Shown: piece by piece, positions 32,004 to 39,773 of the stretch
Numbering within the stretch: position 1 is the first letter of the stretch
Layout of the letters: each line of letters begins with the position of its first letter
DNA from: SICV01 sp038045265
Lineage (GTDB): Archaea; Nanobdellota; Nanobdellia; Pacearchaeales; GW2011-AR1
Assembly: GCA_038045265.1 (NCBI GenBank)
Contig: JBBSYL010000036.1
Location: forward strand, 1 to 57,328
Length of the DNA: 57,328 nucleotides
Reading direction: 5' to 3'
The notes under the pieces: generated by a model
What the model was told of the DNA's origin: nothing
The model's database searches: none
Seen by the model: only the letters and a program-made list of their open reading frames with translations
Position numbers and translations under genes: made by a program

Positions 32004-32888
32004 TTATTTCCCTCTCCCTGTAGGCATATTAACCATAGATTGTGTAAACCATTTATCGAGTTCGCTTTTTCTTGCTTCTACTTGTTCTCTTAATTGAGCT
32101 TGATATTGTCTAATAAAATCGGCGCCAGTGGCTTCGCCACTAACCAAAACTACCCGACCGTCCTCGTTAGAGTTAGCAAGATTGTCATCATTGGCACTCA
32201 AGTTGAGGTCACTAACGAGGTACAACCCCGAAATTCCATTATCTCTTGCAAAAAATTGTCTTTTTCCATTTTTATCAAATTTAGGTAATCCTAATTCATC
32301 AACATCTGTAAACTGTTTTTCATTATTCTTTCCAGAAAGTCTTTCATCCTGTGCAACTGCAAAATCAGGTCTTGCTACAACCTTTAATCCATATCCTGCT
32401 CTGTCTTCTTCAGAAGGCACGACATCAAATCCTTGCACCATGAATGGATATTTTATACTTCCAGCCTTACTTTCTGCTAATTCAGTAACTTGTTTTAATA
32501 TTCCTCTATTCTGTTCTCTATTGTCTTTGTTACTTTGAACAACAAATGCAGGAGTATCAGAATAATGATTATCTTTAACCATAGAAAGAACTTGAGGGTT
32601 GCTTAAATCAGCCAATGTAACAACACGCATATTGAAAGGTCTTACCATATTATCCAAACGAGATGCTGAAAATGTATTTGAACCAGTCATATATGCAGGA
32701 TTATCTTTTCCAGCTTGAACCAGTGTGAGAACATTAAGGTATTGATTATCTCCAAATCTTTCTTTAATATCTCTTCTAAATGCTTCATACAATGCAGGAG
32801 CAAATTTATCTCCTTCTGCGAATGCTGTTAAAATAGTTGGCACTCTCCAATTAGGTTGCCCAAGATTTAGTTTACTTTCTTTAGCCAT
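32004..32888 (-). CDS. DGR target protein 2, C-type-lectin-like, internal VR
   Basis: A 294-residue paralogue of target 1 and first gene of the target operon. VR2 encodes ISGLYLVSDLNLSANDDNL and on to GRVV. Unlike most DGR targets, translation continues for 47 residues after the VR, into an amphipathic charged helix (RQYQAQLREQVEARKSELDK) and a tail ending PTGRGK. The tail could mediate assembly or attachment to a carrier. TTTATAAA lies 29 nt before the start, so the promoter is in the control region shared with the divergent ATPase. No signal peptide is seen. Confidence 0.88.
   Translation of the reverse strand: MAKESKLNLGQPNWRVPTILTAFAEGDKFAPALYEAFRRDIKERFGDNQYLNVLTLVQAGKDNPAYMTGSNTFSASRLDNMVRPFNMRVVTLADLSNPQVLSMVKDNHYSDTPAFVVQSNKDNREQNRGILKQVTELAESKAGSIKYPFMVQGFDVVPSEEDRAGYGLKVVARPDFAVAQDERLSGKNNEKQFTDVDELGLPKFDKNGKRQFFARDNGISGLYLVSDLNLSANDDNLANSNEDGRVVLVSGEATGADFIRQYQAQLREQVEARKSELDKWFTQSMVNMPTGRGK
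32127..32141. repeat. Hairpin just past VR2
   Basis: AGTGGC, loop TTC, GCCACT: a perfect 6-bp stem starting 8 nt after VR2. On the coding strand it reads AGTGGCGAAGCCACT and is translated as SGEAT in target 2. It matches the post-VR1 hairpin at 14 of 15 positions and lies in the same reading frame. Confidence 0.85.
32150..32233 (-). repeat. DGR variable repeat 2 (VR2)
   Basis: 84-bp match to the TR inside target 2. Nine differences, all at TR adenines: eight A to G, one A to T. It shares only four changed sites with VR1, and three of those lie in the last 15 bases, which may instead be a fixed 3' recognition segment (IMH-type). VR2 is closer to the template than VR1. Confidence 0.95.
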
Positions 32889-33282
32889 GCCCTTTCTTAT
32901 TTTAGACTATTTATAAACCTTTCTATTATGTTACTACTTCAAAGTTAATTATGTAATATGGGACGAATATTCTTTATTGATATAAAAGAAAGAAAAGTTT
33001 GTAAATGTAAGTAAGAATATTATGCTATTTTGTACTAAAACTTACAGAATCTGTATAGAATGATACAAAATAGCTAAGTTTACAGATTACTGAAAGACGA
33101 TTATGTCATTCAAACCATAATATTATGGTATAAACACTATAATGAAAAGTGTCACAAATAATGTATCACTTTAGAAAGGTTTAATTCTGTTATAGTGTGC
33201 TTTGCTGATGCACAACATCTTCTATCCTCAATAGAAGATAGTTTCTATTGTCAATAGAAACCTTTAAATATATGTTTTATAT
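32889..33282. promoter_or_regulatory. Palindrome-rich control region of the element
   Basis: A 394-nt gene-free stretch between the divergent target operon and ATPase. It holds GCTATTTTGTA (33024-33034) with its complement at 33064-33074; the 16-bp palindrome ACCATAATATTATGGT (33114-33129); ATCTTCTAT/ATAGAAGAT (33217-33239); and GTTTCTATTG/CAATAGAAAC (33241-33261) abutting the ATPase TATA TTTAAATA at 33263. The last two share TCTAT...ATAG arms and look like operators. The whole could also serve as a replication origin for the excised element; that is inference. Confidence 0.6.
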
Positions 33283-33291
33283 ATGATTAGC

Positions 33292-34503
33292 ATGGTAGAA
33301 GAAGAAATAATAAAAGAAGTTATAACTTCACAGAGAGAATTATTGAATAAATCAGAAACTGGAACTCCGAGAGAGGCAGAAAAAGAGATTAGTATATTAG
33401 ATTCGTTTGCCCTAATAATAACTGGCGTGAGACGATGTGGCAAGAGTACATTTTTAAATCAGCTAATAAAAAAGCAGAAAAAAGCTTATTATCTTAATTT
33501 TGAAGACCCTCGACTAGAAGGATTTGAATTAGCAGATTTTAATAAAACTGAAATAATTTTTAAAAAGCTTTTTGGAGAAGGAGGAGTTTATTTTTTTGAT
33601 GAAATACAAAATATAGCTAAATGGGAAAAATTCATAAGGTACTTGGTTGATAAAAAGGAGAAAGTAGTTATAAGTGGCTCAAATGCCTCTATTTTGAGCA
33701 GAGAACTAGGGACAAAACTTACGGGAAGACATCTTAGAGCAGAAATGTTTCCTTTTTCCTTCAAGGAGTTTTTAGACTTAGAAAATGCCGAACCATCAAT
33801 AAATAGCTTTGATAAATATTGCCAGAAGGGAGGATTCCCAGAATATCTAAAGAAAGACAATCCAACGATATTAAATGAATTATTATCTGATATTGTAATG
33901 AAGGATATTGCAATAAGATTTGGAATAAAAAATACCAAAATATTAAATAAAATAGCAATCTTCCTCATAGGTAGCTCTGGAAAAGAGTTTTCTTATAATT
34001 CAATAAAGAATATGCTAAACATTAAATCTGTACAAAGTGTAATAAACTATATATCATTTTTTGAAGATGCCTATCTTATCTTTACTATTCCTCTCTTTAA
34101 CTATTCATACAAAAAACAGCAAGTAAATCCTAAAAAAGTTTACTCGATAGATACGGGCTTTTCTGTCTACAATACTCCCTCCTTTTCAGAAGATAAGGGG
34201 AGAATTCTAGAGAACGTTGTATTCCTTGCCTTGAGGAGAAAACATAAAGATATATTTTATTTTAAAGAAAAAAATGAATGTGACTTTTTAATAAAGGAAA
34301 GGGAAAAAATTATTCAAGCTATCCAAGTCTGCTATAATTTTAATAATGACAATAAGGAAAGAGAAATTAATGGGTTGATGGAAGCAATGAAGAAGTTTAA
34401 ATTGAAAGAAGGTTTAATTCTAACGTATAATCAAACTGATGAGTTTAATGTAGAAGGATATAAAATTAAAGCTATTCCTGTCTGGAAATGGCTTCTCTTA
34501 TGA
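33292..34503 (+). CDS. AAA_14/DUF4143-type ATPase
   Basis: About 403 residues. Walker A ITGVRRCGKSTFLN near 45, Walker B GVYFFDEIQN near 98 followed by WEKFIRYLVDK, sensor VVISGSNASILSRELGTKLT, then GRHLRAEMFPFSFKEFLDLE, the hallmark sequence of this family. The C-terminal DUF4143-type domain ends with a restriction-fold-like NECDFLIKEREKIIQAIQVC (D...Q/E pattern). These ATPases are abundant in archaea and bacteria with unclear function. The ATG at 33292 sits 29 nt after TTTAAATA; 33283 is an upstream alternative. It lies just inside attR, so it is element cargo. Confidence 0.9.
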   Translation: MVEEEIIKEVITSQRELLNKSETGTPREAEKEISILDSFALIITGVRRCGKSTFLNQLIKKQKKAYYLNFEDPRLEGFELADFNKTEIIFKKLFGEGGVYFFDEIQNIAKWEKFIRYLVDKKEKVVISGSNASILSRELGTKLTGRHLRAEMFPFSFKEFLDLENAEPSINSFDKYCQKGGFPEYLKKDNPTILNELLSDIVMKDIAIRFGIKNTKILNKIAIFLIGSSGKEFSYNSIKNMLNIKSVQSVINYISFFEDAYLIFTIPLFNYSYKKQQVNPKKVYSIDTGFSVYNTPSFSEDKGRILENVVFLALRRKHKDIFYFKEKNECDFLIKEREKIIQAIQVCYNFNNDNKEREINGLMEAMKKFKLKEGLILTYNQTDEFNVEGYKIKAIPVWKWLLL

Positions 34504-34597
34504 ACGAAAGATTATTATACTAATGTGTATTAGAAATAATACGAAGAGGATTAGTGCCTTTATTCAAGATAAAGACAAGTGATGCGGTTCTGACTAC

Positions 34598-34614
34598 ATC
34601 CCGTCGGGGCCATT
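34598..34614 (+). repeat. Right attachment repeat (attR)
   Basis: Exact 17-bp copy of the tRNA-Lys 3' end with no tRNA around it: the upstream sequence GTTCTGACTAC has no D- or anticodon arm. This is the expected scar of site-specific integration at the distal end. Confidence 0.88.
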
Positions 34615-34730
34615 TTAAACTCCGCAGCGAATCTCCGAGCCTGTTGAGGAGAGTTGAGCAAGAGAGTTTAAAATTATTTCTCGAGTTTAAAATTAATCCT
34701 TAAATTAAATCATATTATTGCAAATAACAA

Positions 34731-34904
34731 CTAACTAGTATCTCTAAGTTCTTCAGGTCTAACCATTCTAGTTTCAAGCAAATATTCATCAGAATATGTC
34801 TCTCTCAATCGAGCAACATTATACTCTCTCACAGCTTCTTTAATCAAATTAGTAGGTCTAACTTCCCATTCAAAAGAATCTAGTTGTTCTTGTAATGTAG
34901 ACAT
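34731..34904 (-). CDS. Small hypothetical protein (57 residues)
   Basis: Begins MSTLQEQLDSFEWEVRPTNL and ends PEELRDTS; charged and helical. An ATTTATAC promoter element lies about 28 nt before the ATG, inside the end of the upstream regulator gene, so it has its own promoter. It sits just outside attR, on the chromosome side. No family recognised. Confidence 0.55.
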   Translation of the reverse strand: MSTLQEQLDSFEWEVRPTNLIKEAVREYNVARLRETYSDEYLLETRMVRPEELRDTS

Positions 34905-34934
34905 AAAAACAACAGAAAAAAGAAGTATAAATAT

Positions 34935-35210
34935 TTAACTCAAATTTTTCTTTATATTCTCTATATTGTCCGCAATTTCCTGTCCTTTCTTTGTTAACTT
35001 AATCAACTTAGTTCTTCCTTTTTTCTCGAATATTACTAATCCAAGTCTCTCAAGACTCTGTAAAATTTTAACGGCATGAGAATATGTGCAGTCCACTTCC
35101 TTAGCCAACAGCGAACCATATCTTGCCCGGCTCATCTTTTTCAAAGCTACAAGCATTAACGCTGGCTTCCTTCTAAAGAATATGTCGAAATTGTCTCTTA
35201 TTGCTATCAT
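34935..35210 (-). CDS. MarR/ArsR-like winged-helix regulator
   Basis: A 91-residue wHTH protein: PALMLVALKKMSRARYGSLL, then CTYSHAVKILQSLERLGLVI (recognition helix) and the wing FEKKGRTKLIKLTKKGQ. This is typical of small archaeal transcription regulators. It lies just outside the element. Its targets are unknown. Confidence 0.8.
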   Translation of the reverse strand: MIAIRDNFDIFFRRKPALMLVALKKMSRARYGSLLAKEVDCTYSHAVKILQSLERLGLVIFEKKGRTKLIKLTKKGQEIADNIENIKKNLS

Positions 35211-35339
35211 GGTCTTGTGATATATGCTTTACAACCTATATATTCAATCTCTACCCTGCTTTTAAAGTTTTCTCACGATTTGTTATCTAAACCAGTAACA
35301 ATTGCTAACCTTAATTATATAGTAGCACAAACAGAAAAA

Positions 35340-35885
35340 TCAATTAGAATAAATTCCAAATATCCCTCCAATAATTTCTCTGCCAGTAACTTTCTTATAA
35401 AGGTTCAAATAGCCTTTTGAAAACAGCTTACTCTTGCCTGCAACAAGCTCTATGTTTGATTTTCCATCCTCAAAAGACGTAACTGTGTAATCTTCATACT
35501 TCAACATAGAAACTATCTCTTCTTTAGTTGTGAATATTACTATATCCTTTTCTTCTGCTCTTCCTAAAGAGACAAATATTTCGCCTTTGTCTACAATTGC
35601 ATTGTAAAATTCTCCTTCAACTGAGATTTCAATAGTTGGTTTTTCGGAGGATAAAAAGCCTGAGCGAAGTTCTCTTGCTCCAATTTTATCAAGAAGATAA
35701 TAAATGTAATCTTCATTAAATTCTTCTACTGCTTGCTCAACGCTCAAGTCAACCACAGGATTTTCAATTTCTCTTACAACCTTTCCGGTTACTCCAGAGT
35801 AAGAAACCATGAAAACAAACATTCCAGCAAGAATAACCAAAATAAGTACTATTCCAAGAACGGCATACTCTCTACCTTTTCTCAT
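35340..35885 (-). CDS. Membrane-anchored hypothetical protein
   Basis: About 181 residues from the ATG at 35885, which lies 29 nt after TTTAAATA. One N-terminal membrane helix (YAVLGIVLILVILAGMFVFM) is followed by an extracytoplasmic alpha/beta domain with IEISVEGEFYNAIVDKGE and VSMLKYEDYTVTSFEDG. It may be a lipid-anchored or pilin-like accessory, but it lacks a class III signal motif. No family recognised. Confidence 0.6.
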   Translation of the reverse strand: MRKGREYAVLGIVLILVILAGMFVFMVSYSGVTGKVVREIENPVVDLSVEQAVEEFNEDYIYYLLDKIGARELRSGFLSSEKPTIEISVEGEFYNAIVDKGEIFVSLGRAEEKDIVIFTTKEEIVSMLKYEDYTVTSFEDGKSNIELVAGKSKLFSKGYLNLYKKVTGREIIGGIFGIYSN

Positions 35886-35958
35886 CAAAGCCAGAGACAA
35901 AAATTCTATTTAAACCTTTCAGCAATAACCTTATAATCCCAAAAATAATTGGTAAGAC

Positions 35959-36573
35959 ATGAAGAAAAAGCTGAAAATCCTAGCAGCCTCAGATACTCAT
36001 GGAGAATCATCCCTCGTAAAAAAACTATCTGACAAAGCAGAAAGAGAAAACGCAGACATTATTATTTTATGCGGAGATATAACCGGTTGGTCAGATTCAA
36101 AAAATATCTTAAAGCCATTTAAAGACAAAAAACAAAAAGTCCTGATAATTCCTGGCAATCACGAAACAATAGCCACGGCAGATTTTTTGGCTAATTTATA
36201 TGGGTTCAAAAATATCCATGGTTATTCAATAAAACACGATGACATAGCAATCTTCGGAGCAGGTGGAACAACAGACTTTACGGCATTCTTAGAGCCACAA
36301 ACAGAAGAGGAGCTATTCAACACATTAAAGAAAGCACATGAATCAGTAAAAGACGCAAAAAGAAAAATAATGGTTACCCATATGCATCCATACGGAAAGC
36401 AATCCAAACTACTTGACATTTCAGCTTCAAAAGCTATCACGAGGGCAATAAGAGAATTCAAACCAGACTTTCTCTTACATGGTCATATCCATGAAACATT
36501 TGGCTTTGAAGAAAAAATAGGAAAAACAAAAGTAATCAATGTAGGAAGAGAAGGAAAAATTATAGAACTTTAA
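35959..36573 (+). CDS. Calcineurin-like metallophosphoesterase
   Basis: A 204-residue protein with all metal-site motifs: ASDTHGE (D-x-H) near 11, LCGDITGW near 36, IPGNHET near 62, VTHMHPYG near 135 and LLHGHIHE near 167. This YfcE/MPP-type fold hydrolyses phosphodiesters or monoesters; the substrate cannot be told. The methyltransferase-like gene starts 2 nt after the stop, so the two are co-transcribed. Confidence 0.9.
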   Translation: MKKKLKILAASDTHGESSLVKKLSDKAERENADIIILCGDITGWSDSKNILKPFKDKKQKVLIIPGNHETIATADFLANLYGFKNIHGYSIKHDDIAIFGAGGTTDFTAFLEPQTEEELFNTLKKAHESVKDAKRKIMVTHMHPYGKQSKLLDISASKAITRAIREFKPDFLLHGHIHETFGFEEKIGKTKVINVGREGKIIEL

Positions 36574-36574
36574 C

Positions 36575-37210
36575 ATGAAAATAAAAAACCCAAATATAAA
36601 ACTAAACGAAATTCTTACAAGCAACAAAGCTTCTGCAGATTTTATAAGAGAAAATAAAATAAAATCATACGCTGAAATAGGATGTAATTATGGAAACACT
36701 GCTTTTCTCGTAGCACAGGCCCTTCCAATTGGAGGAGAAATGTTCCTTTTTGATTATCCAGAATATATAACAATAGCAAAAGAAAAGCTAAGAAAGATAG
36801 CGAGGGAAAAAAAACTCAAAATAAGATTCTACTCAAACTCCCGTAGAAGAAAAGATTCATACTGCTGGACCCTTTTGGAACTTGTAAAAAGAAAGAAAAA
36901 AATATTTGATTATGTTTACCTTGACGGCTCGCATGATTTCACAATCGATGGTCTTTCTTTCTTCCTCATAGACCGGCTCCTCAAAGTTGGAGGATACATT
37001 GATTTTGACGATTATAATTGGACATTCTCAAAATCAGCAGTAAATGATCCAAAAATAAATCCAAAAATACTTGAAAAATATACATACTATCAACTAACAA
37101 CTTCTCATGTAAAATTAATAATAGATTTTCTAGTCAGGCCAATGAAAAGGTATAAAGAAATAAAGATAAATAGAATATTTCAAAAATTATGTGACGAACC
37201 ACAAAATTAG
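36575..37210 (+). CDS. Class I SAM-dependent methyltransferase-like protein
   Basis: A 211-residue protein. YAEIGCNYGNTAFLVAQALP is SAM-binding motif I (ExGxxxG), MFLFDYPEYI the post-I acidic turn, FDYVYLDGSHDF the Methyltransf_24-like motif with D-G-S-H, and LKVGGYIDFDDYNW the following strand. Such proteins often modify sugars or nucleosides in envelope biosynthesis. The acceptor is unknown. It is coupled to the phosphoesterase gene by a 2-nt gap. Confidence 0.8.
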   Translation: MKIKNPNIKLNEILTSNKASADFIRENKIKSYAEIGCNYGNTAFLVAQALPIGGEMFLFDYPEYITIAKEKLRKIAREKKLKIRFYSNSRRRKDSYCWTLLELVKRKKKIFDYVYLDGSHDFTIDGLSFFLIDRLLKVGGYIDFDDYNWTFSKSAVNDPKINPKILEKYTYYQLTTSHVKLIIDFLVRPMKRYKEIKINRIFQKLCDEPQN

Positions 37211-37218
37211 ACTATCAC

Positions 37219-39021
37219 CTACTCTAAAATTCCTTCTTTTTGTAGTTTCCAAAGTTTCCTATATTCTCCTGAAGAATCAACAAGTTCAAAATGTCTTCCT
37301 TCCTGAATAACCTTTCCACCTTTGAAAACAATTATCTTATCTGCGTTCATAATTGTTGATAATCTATGAGCAATAATTATAGATGTTCTGCCCTGCATTA
37401 ACCTTGTCAAATCTTTCTGTATTTCATACTCCGTCTCCGAGTCAAGTGCAGAAGTAGCTTCATCCAAAACAAGAATTTGCTTGTCAGCAAGAATTGCTCG
37501 AGCAATACTTACTCTCTGCTTCTCTCCTCCTGAAAGCTTAACTCCTCTTTCTCCCACTATAGTCTGCTCTTTGTCTGGAAGGTTTTCTATCATTTTGTCT
37601 AAGTGTGCAAACTTTATCGCATCCATTACTTTCTCTTTGGACGCAGAAGGATTTGAAAACGCAATATTATTGTATAAAGTGTCATCAAAAAGAATGCATT
37701 CTTGAGGAACAATAGACATCTCTCCTCTCAAAGACTCTTGTTTAAAGTCTCTTATATCCTCCTCATCAATAAGGATTTGCCCGGAAGAGATATCATAAAA
37801 CCTATAAAGTAATCTGACAAGAGTTGTTTTTCCAGAGCCCGAAGATCCAACAAGTGCAACCTTCTTATTTTTAGGAAAAACAACATTCAAATTCTCAAAT
37901 ATTTTTCTCCGTCCATAGTTAAAAGAGACATTCTTAAATTCTATTTCTCCAGACCTGACACTGAATTTTTTCGCATTAGGTTTATCCTGAATCTCTTTCT
38001 CTATTTTTTCATATTTGAATAGAGATTGAAAATCAGCTATAGAACCATATACTGTTCTCAACCCATAAACAAACCCATACAAAGGTTCGACCATATTCCC
38101 ATAAACGCTATAAATAAAGACTATAGTTCCGAGAGTTATTTCTCCATTAAGAAATTTAACAAGGGGGAAATACAAAAGAAGAATAGTTCCTATTCCTATC
38201 GTTATACTATGGACAGAATCTATCCACCTATAATATCCCCAATGTTTCATAAGTGCCATCCTCGTTAATGTTATTATATCAGCAAATTTCTTTTTGACAA
38301 AATTTTCTTTTCCGAAATACCTCACAGATTCTATATTGCCGAAAATATCAGAAACGGCGGCATTTTCTCTATCTTCAGCATTATTCGAAATCATATTTGC
38401 CCTTTGAGAGATATTTTGCATTACATAACTATATGAAATAAATACTGCAGCAACAACTAAAATTACCAAAGCAGAAACAATATCAAAATAAAGCAAACTT
38501 GCAAAAACTATTGCAAAGCTAAAGATAACCGAGATTATATTATAAGTCAAAACTTCAGATATTCTCTCTACCGCCGCACTCGCCCTAGATATTCTACTTA
38601 TAAGACTTCCTGTCTTGTGATTAGAATGGAAATTATGATCTAGCCCTATAAGATGATTGAAATACTTCGCTTTCAAATCTACCATAACCTTTGTAACTAA
38701 ATCATTTACAAGATGCTGCTGAAACCATCTCCCTATAAAACCTGTAGCGACTATTATACCAAATACGCCTAAAAGAATCATTAAAATCCTTGTAAACTCC
38801 TCTAAAACAAGAGCGCCTCCTGCAAATAAGGTGCCTTTATCAACAAGAATTTTGAATAAATAACTCTCAATTATATGTCTTGCTTCAAGAAAGAAAACAA
38901 GAAATAATATTACAAATATAACTAGTTTATAATTTTTTAGCAGTATAAAATAAGATTTTAAAGTATCCCAAATCCCTATTCTCTCCTCTTTTTCCCTATT
39001 TTTATCATCCTCTTCATCCAT
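37219..39021 (-). CDS. ABC exporter half-transporter, permease fused to ATPase
   Basis: A 600-residue protein: an N-terminal membrane domain with about six helices (roughly 30-330), then a nucleotide-binding domain. Walker A GSSGSGKTT near 395, Q-loop SIVPQECILF, signature LSGGEKQRVSIARA near 495, Walker B ILVLDEATSALD near 518 and the switch His in IIAHRLS near 550 are intact. The MsbA/HMT-type layout suggests a homodimer exporting lipids, peptides or metals-thiol complexes; substrate unknown. Confidence 0.95.
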   Translation of the reverse strand: MDEEDDKNREKEERIGIWDTLKSYFILLKNYKLVIFVILFLVFFLEARHIIESYLFKILVDKGTLFAGGALVLEEFTRILMILLGVFGIIVATGFIGRWFQQHLVNDLVTKVMVDLKAKYFNHLIGLDHNFHSNHKTGSLISRISRASAAVERISEVLTYNIISVIFSFAIVFASLLYFDIVSALVILVVAAVFISYSYVMQNISQRANMISNNAEDRENAAVSDIFGNIESVRYFGKENFVKKKFADIITLTRMALMKHWGYYRWIDSVHSITIGIGTILLLYFPLVKFLNGEITLGTIVFIYSVYGNMVEPLYGFVYGLRTVYGSIADFQSLFKYEKIEKEIQDKPNAKKFSVRSGEIEFKNVSFNYGRRKIFENLNVVFPKNKKVALVGSSGSGKTTLVRLLYRFYDISSGQILIDEEDIRDFKQESLRGEMSIVPQECILFDDTLYNNIAFSNPSASKEKVMDAIKFAHLDKMIENLPDKEQTIVGERGVKLSGGEKQRVSIARAILADKQILVLDEATSALDSETEYEIQKDLTRLMQGRTSIIIAHRLSTIMNADKIIVFKGGKVIQEGRHFELVDSSGEYRKLWKLQKEGILE

Positions 39022-39136
39022 ATAAAATCATATTTGTCAAAACTCTCACTATCCTAAACGACCTTAATCACCTCTAACAAGAATAAGAAATCCAACATAT
39101 ATAAACCTTTTTCACAATCTTCCTAAATAAAATAAA

Positions 39137-39691
39137 CTAATTGCTCAAGAATACGATTTCTGCGTTGCTCATTCTTTCATTAAAGTCTAAATCTGGCTTT
39201 TTCTCCGAAAGAGTGTAATAAATCTGATCGAGCCCCGTCCATGCAGTAAACCATCCTGCTGGCTCCAAGAGAATAAGAAAGAAATCTATTATAAAAGACT
39301 TTGAGGCATACGGAGAGAAGTAAGTTGCAATAGTAATAAACAAAACTCCAAGAATCGCCATAAATATTCCTTTTCTCTTTACATCCTTTATCTCATTAAG
39401 CAAAATAATATAATGCCTCTTAAAATGCTCTCTCATTCTTCTCTTTATAACTATTTCATCCTCTCCATTTCTATGCTCCTTCGGAAGATCAATATATAAC
39501 GCAACCTGTCCAGAAGCCTTATCTTTACATGCTTTTTTAGCTTCACTTAAAAAATCATCAGAAAATGCCTTCTCAGAATAATTTCTGGAGTCAAAACTGG
39601 AAAAAATATCACTATAATTATTTATTTTTATACTTATAGAAGCAATATTGCTCTTACCATCCCAAGAATTACCTTTTTTACTTCCCACCAT
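39137..39691 (-). CDS. Membrane protein, unknown
   Basis: A 184-residue protein. The N-terminal ~100 residues are soluble and charged (ALYIDLPKEHRNGEDEIVIK), followed by two membrane helices near 107-125 and 132-150 and a short polar tail. The region EPAGWFTAWTGLDQIYY follows the helices. No family recognised. It stands alone between the ABC transporter and topoisomerase genes. Confidence 0.62.
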   Translation of the reverse strand: MVGSKKGNSWDGKSNIASISIKINNYSDIFSSFDSRNYSEKAFSDDFLSEAKKACKDKASGQVALYIDLPKEHRNGEDEIVIKRRMREHFKRHYIILLNEIKDVKRKGIFMAILGVLFITIATYFSPYASKSFIIDFFLILLEPAGWFTAWTGLDQIYYTLSEKKPDLDFNERMSNAEIVFLSN

Positions 39692-39773
39692 TATATATAC
39701 AGAACAAGTATATTTTTAAGTTTACTGGAAGGGGTATGGTAAAGTCTATATATCAAATACCTATCAGATGAAA

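Larger units (their letters stand above)
27606..34614 (+). mobile_element. tRNA-Lys integrative element carrying a diversity-generating retroelement
   Basis: About 7.0 kb between direct repeats that reproduce the tRNA-Lys 3' end. Contents in order: tyrosine recombinase (+), nuclease-like protein (+), split reverse transcriptase (-), template repeat, structured spacer, two diversified target genes (-), a palindrome-rich control region and an AAA_14-type ATPase (+). The integrase starts 49 nt after the tRNA and is intact. No capsid or conjugation genes are seen, so it may be a satellite, a plasmid-like integrant or a reduced provirus. Confidence 0.85.

Noticed and set aside
34615..34700. A second att site or relic (repeat GAGTTTAAAATTA, twice)
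   Set aside because: Short AT-rich repeat with no tRNA similarity; chance cannot be excluded.
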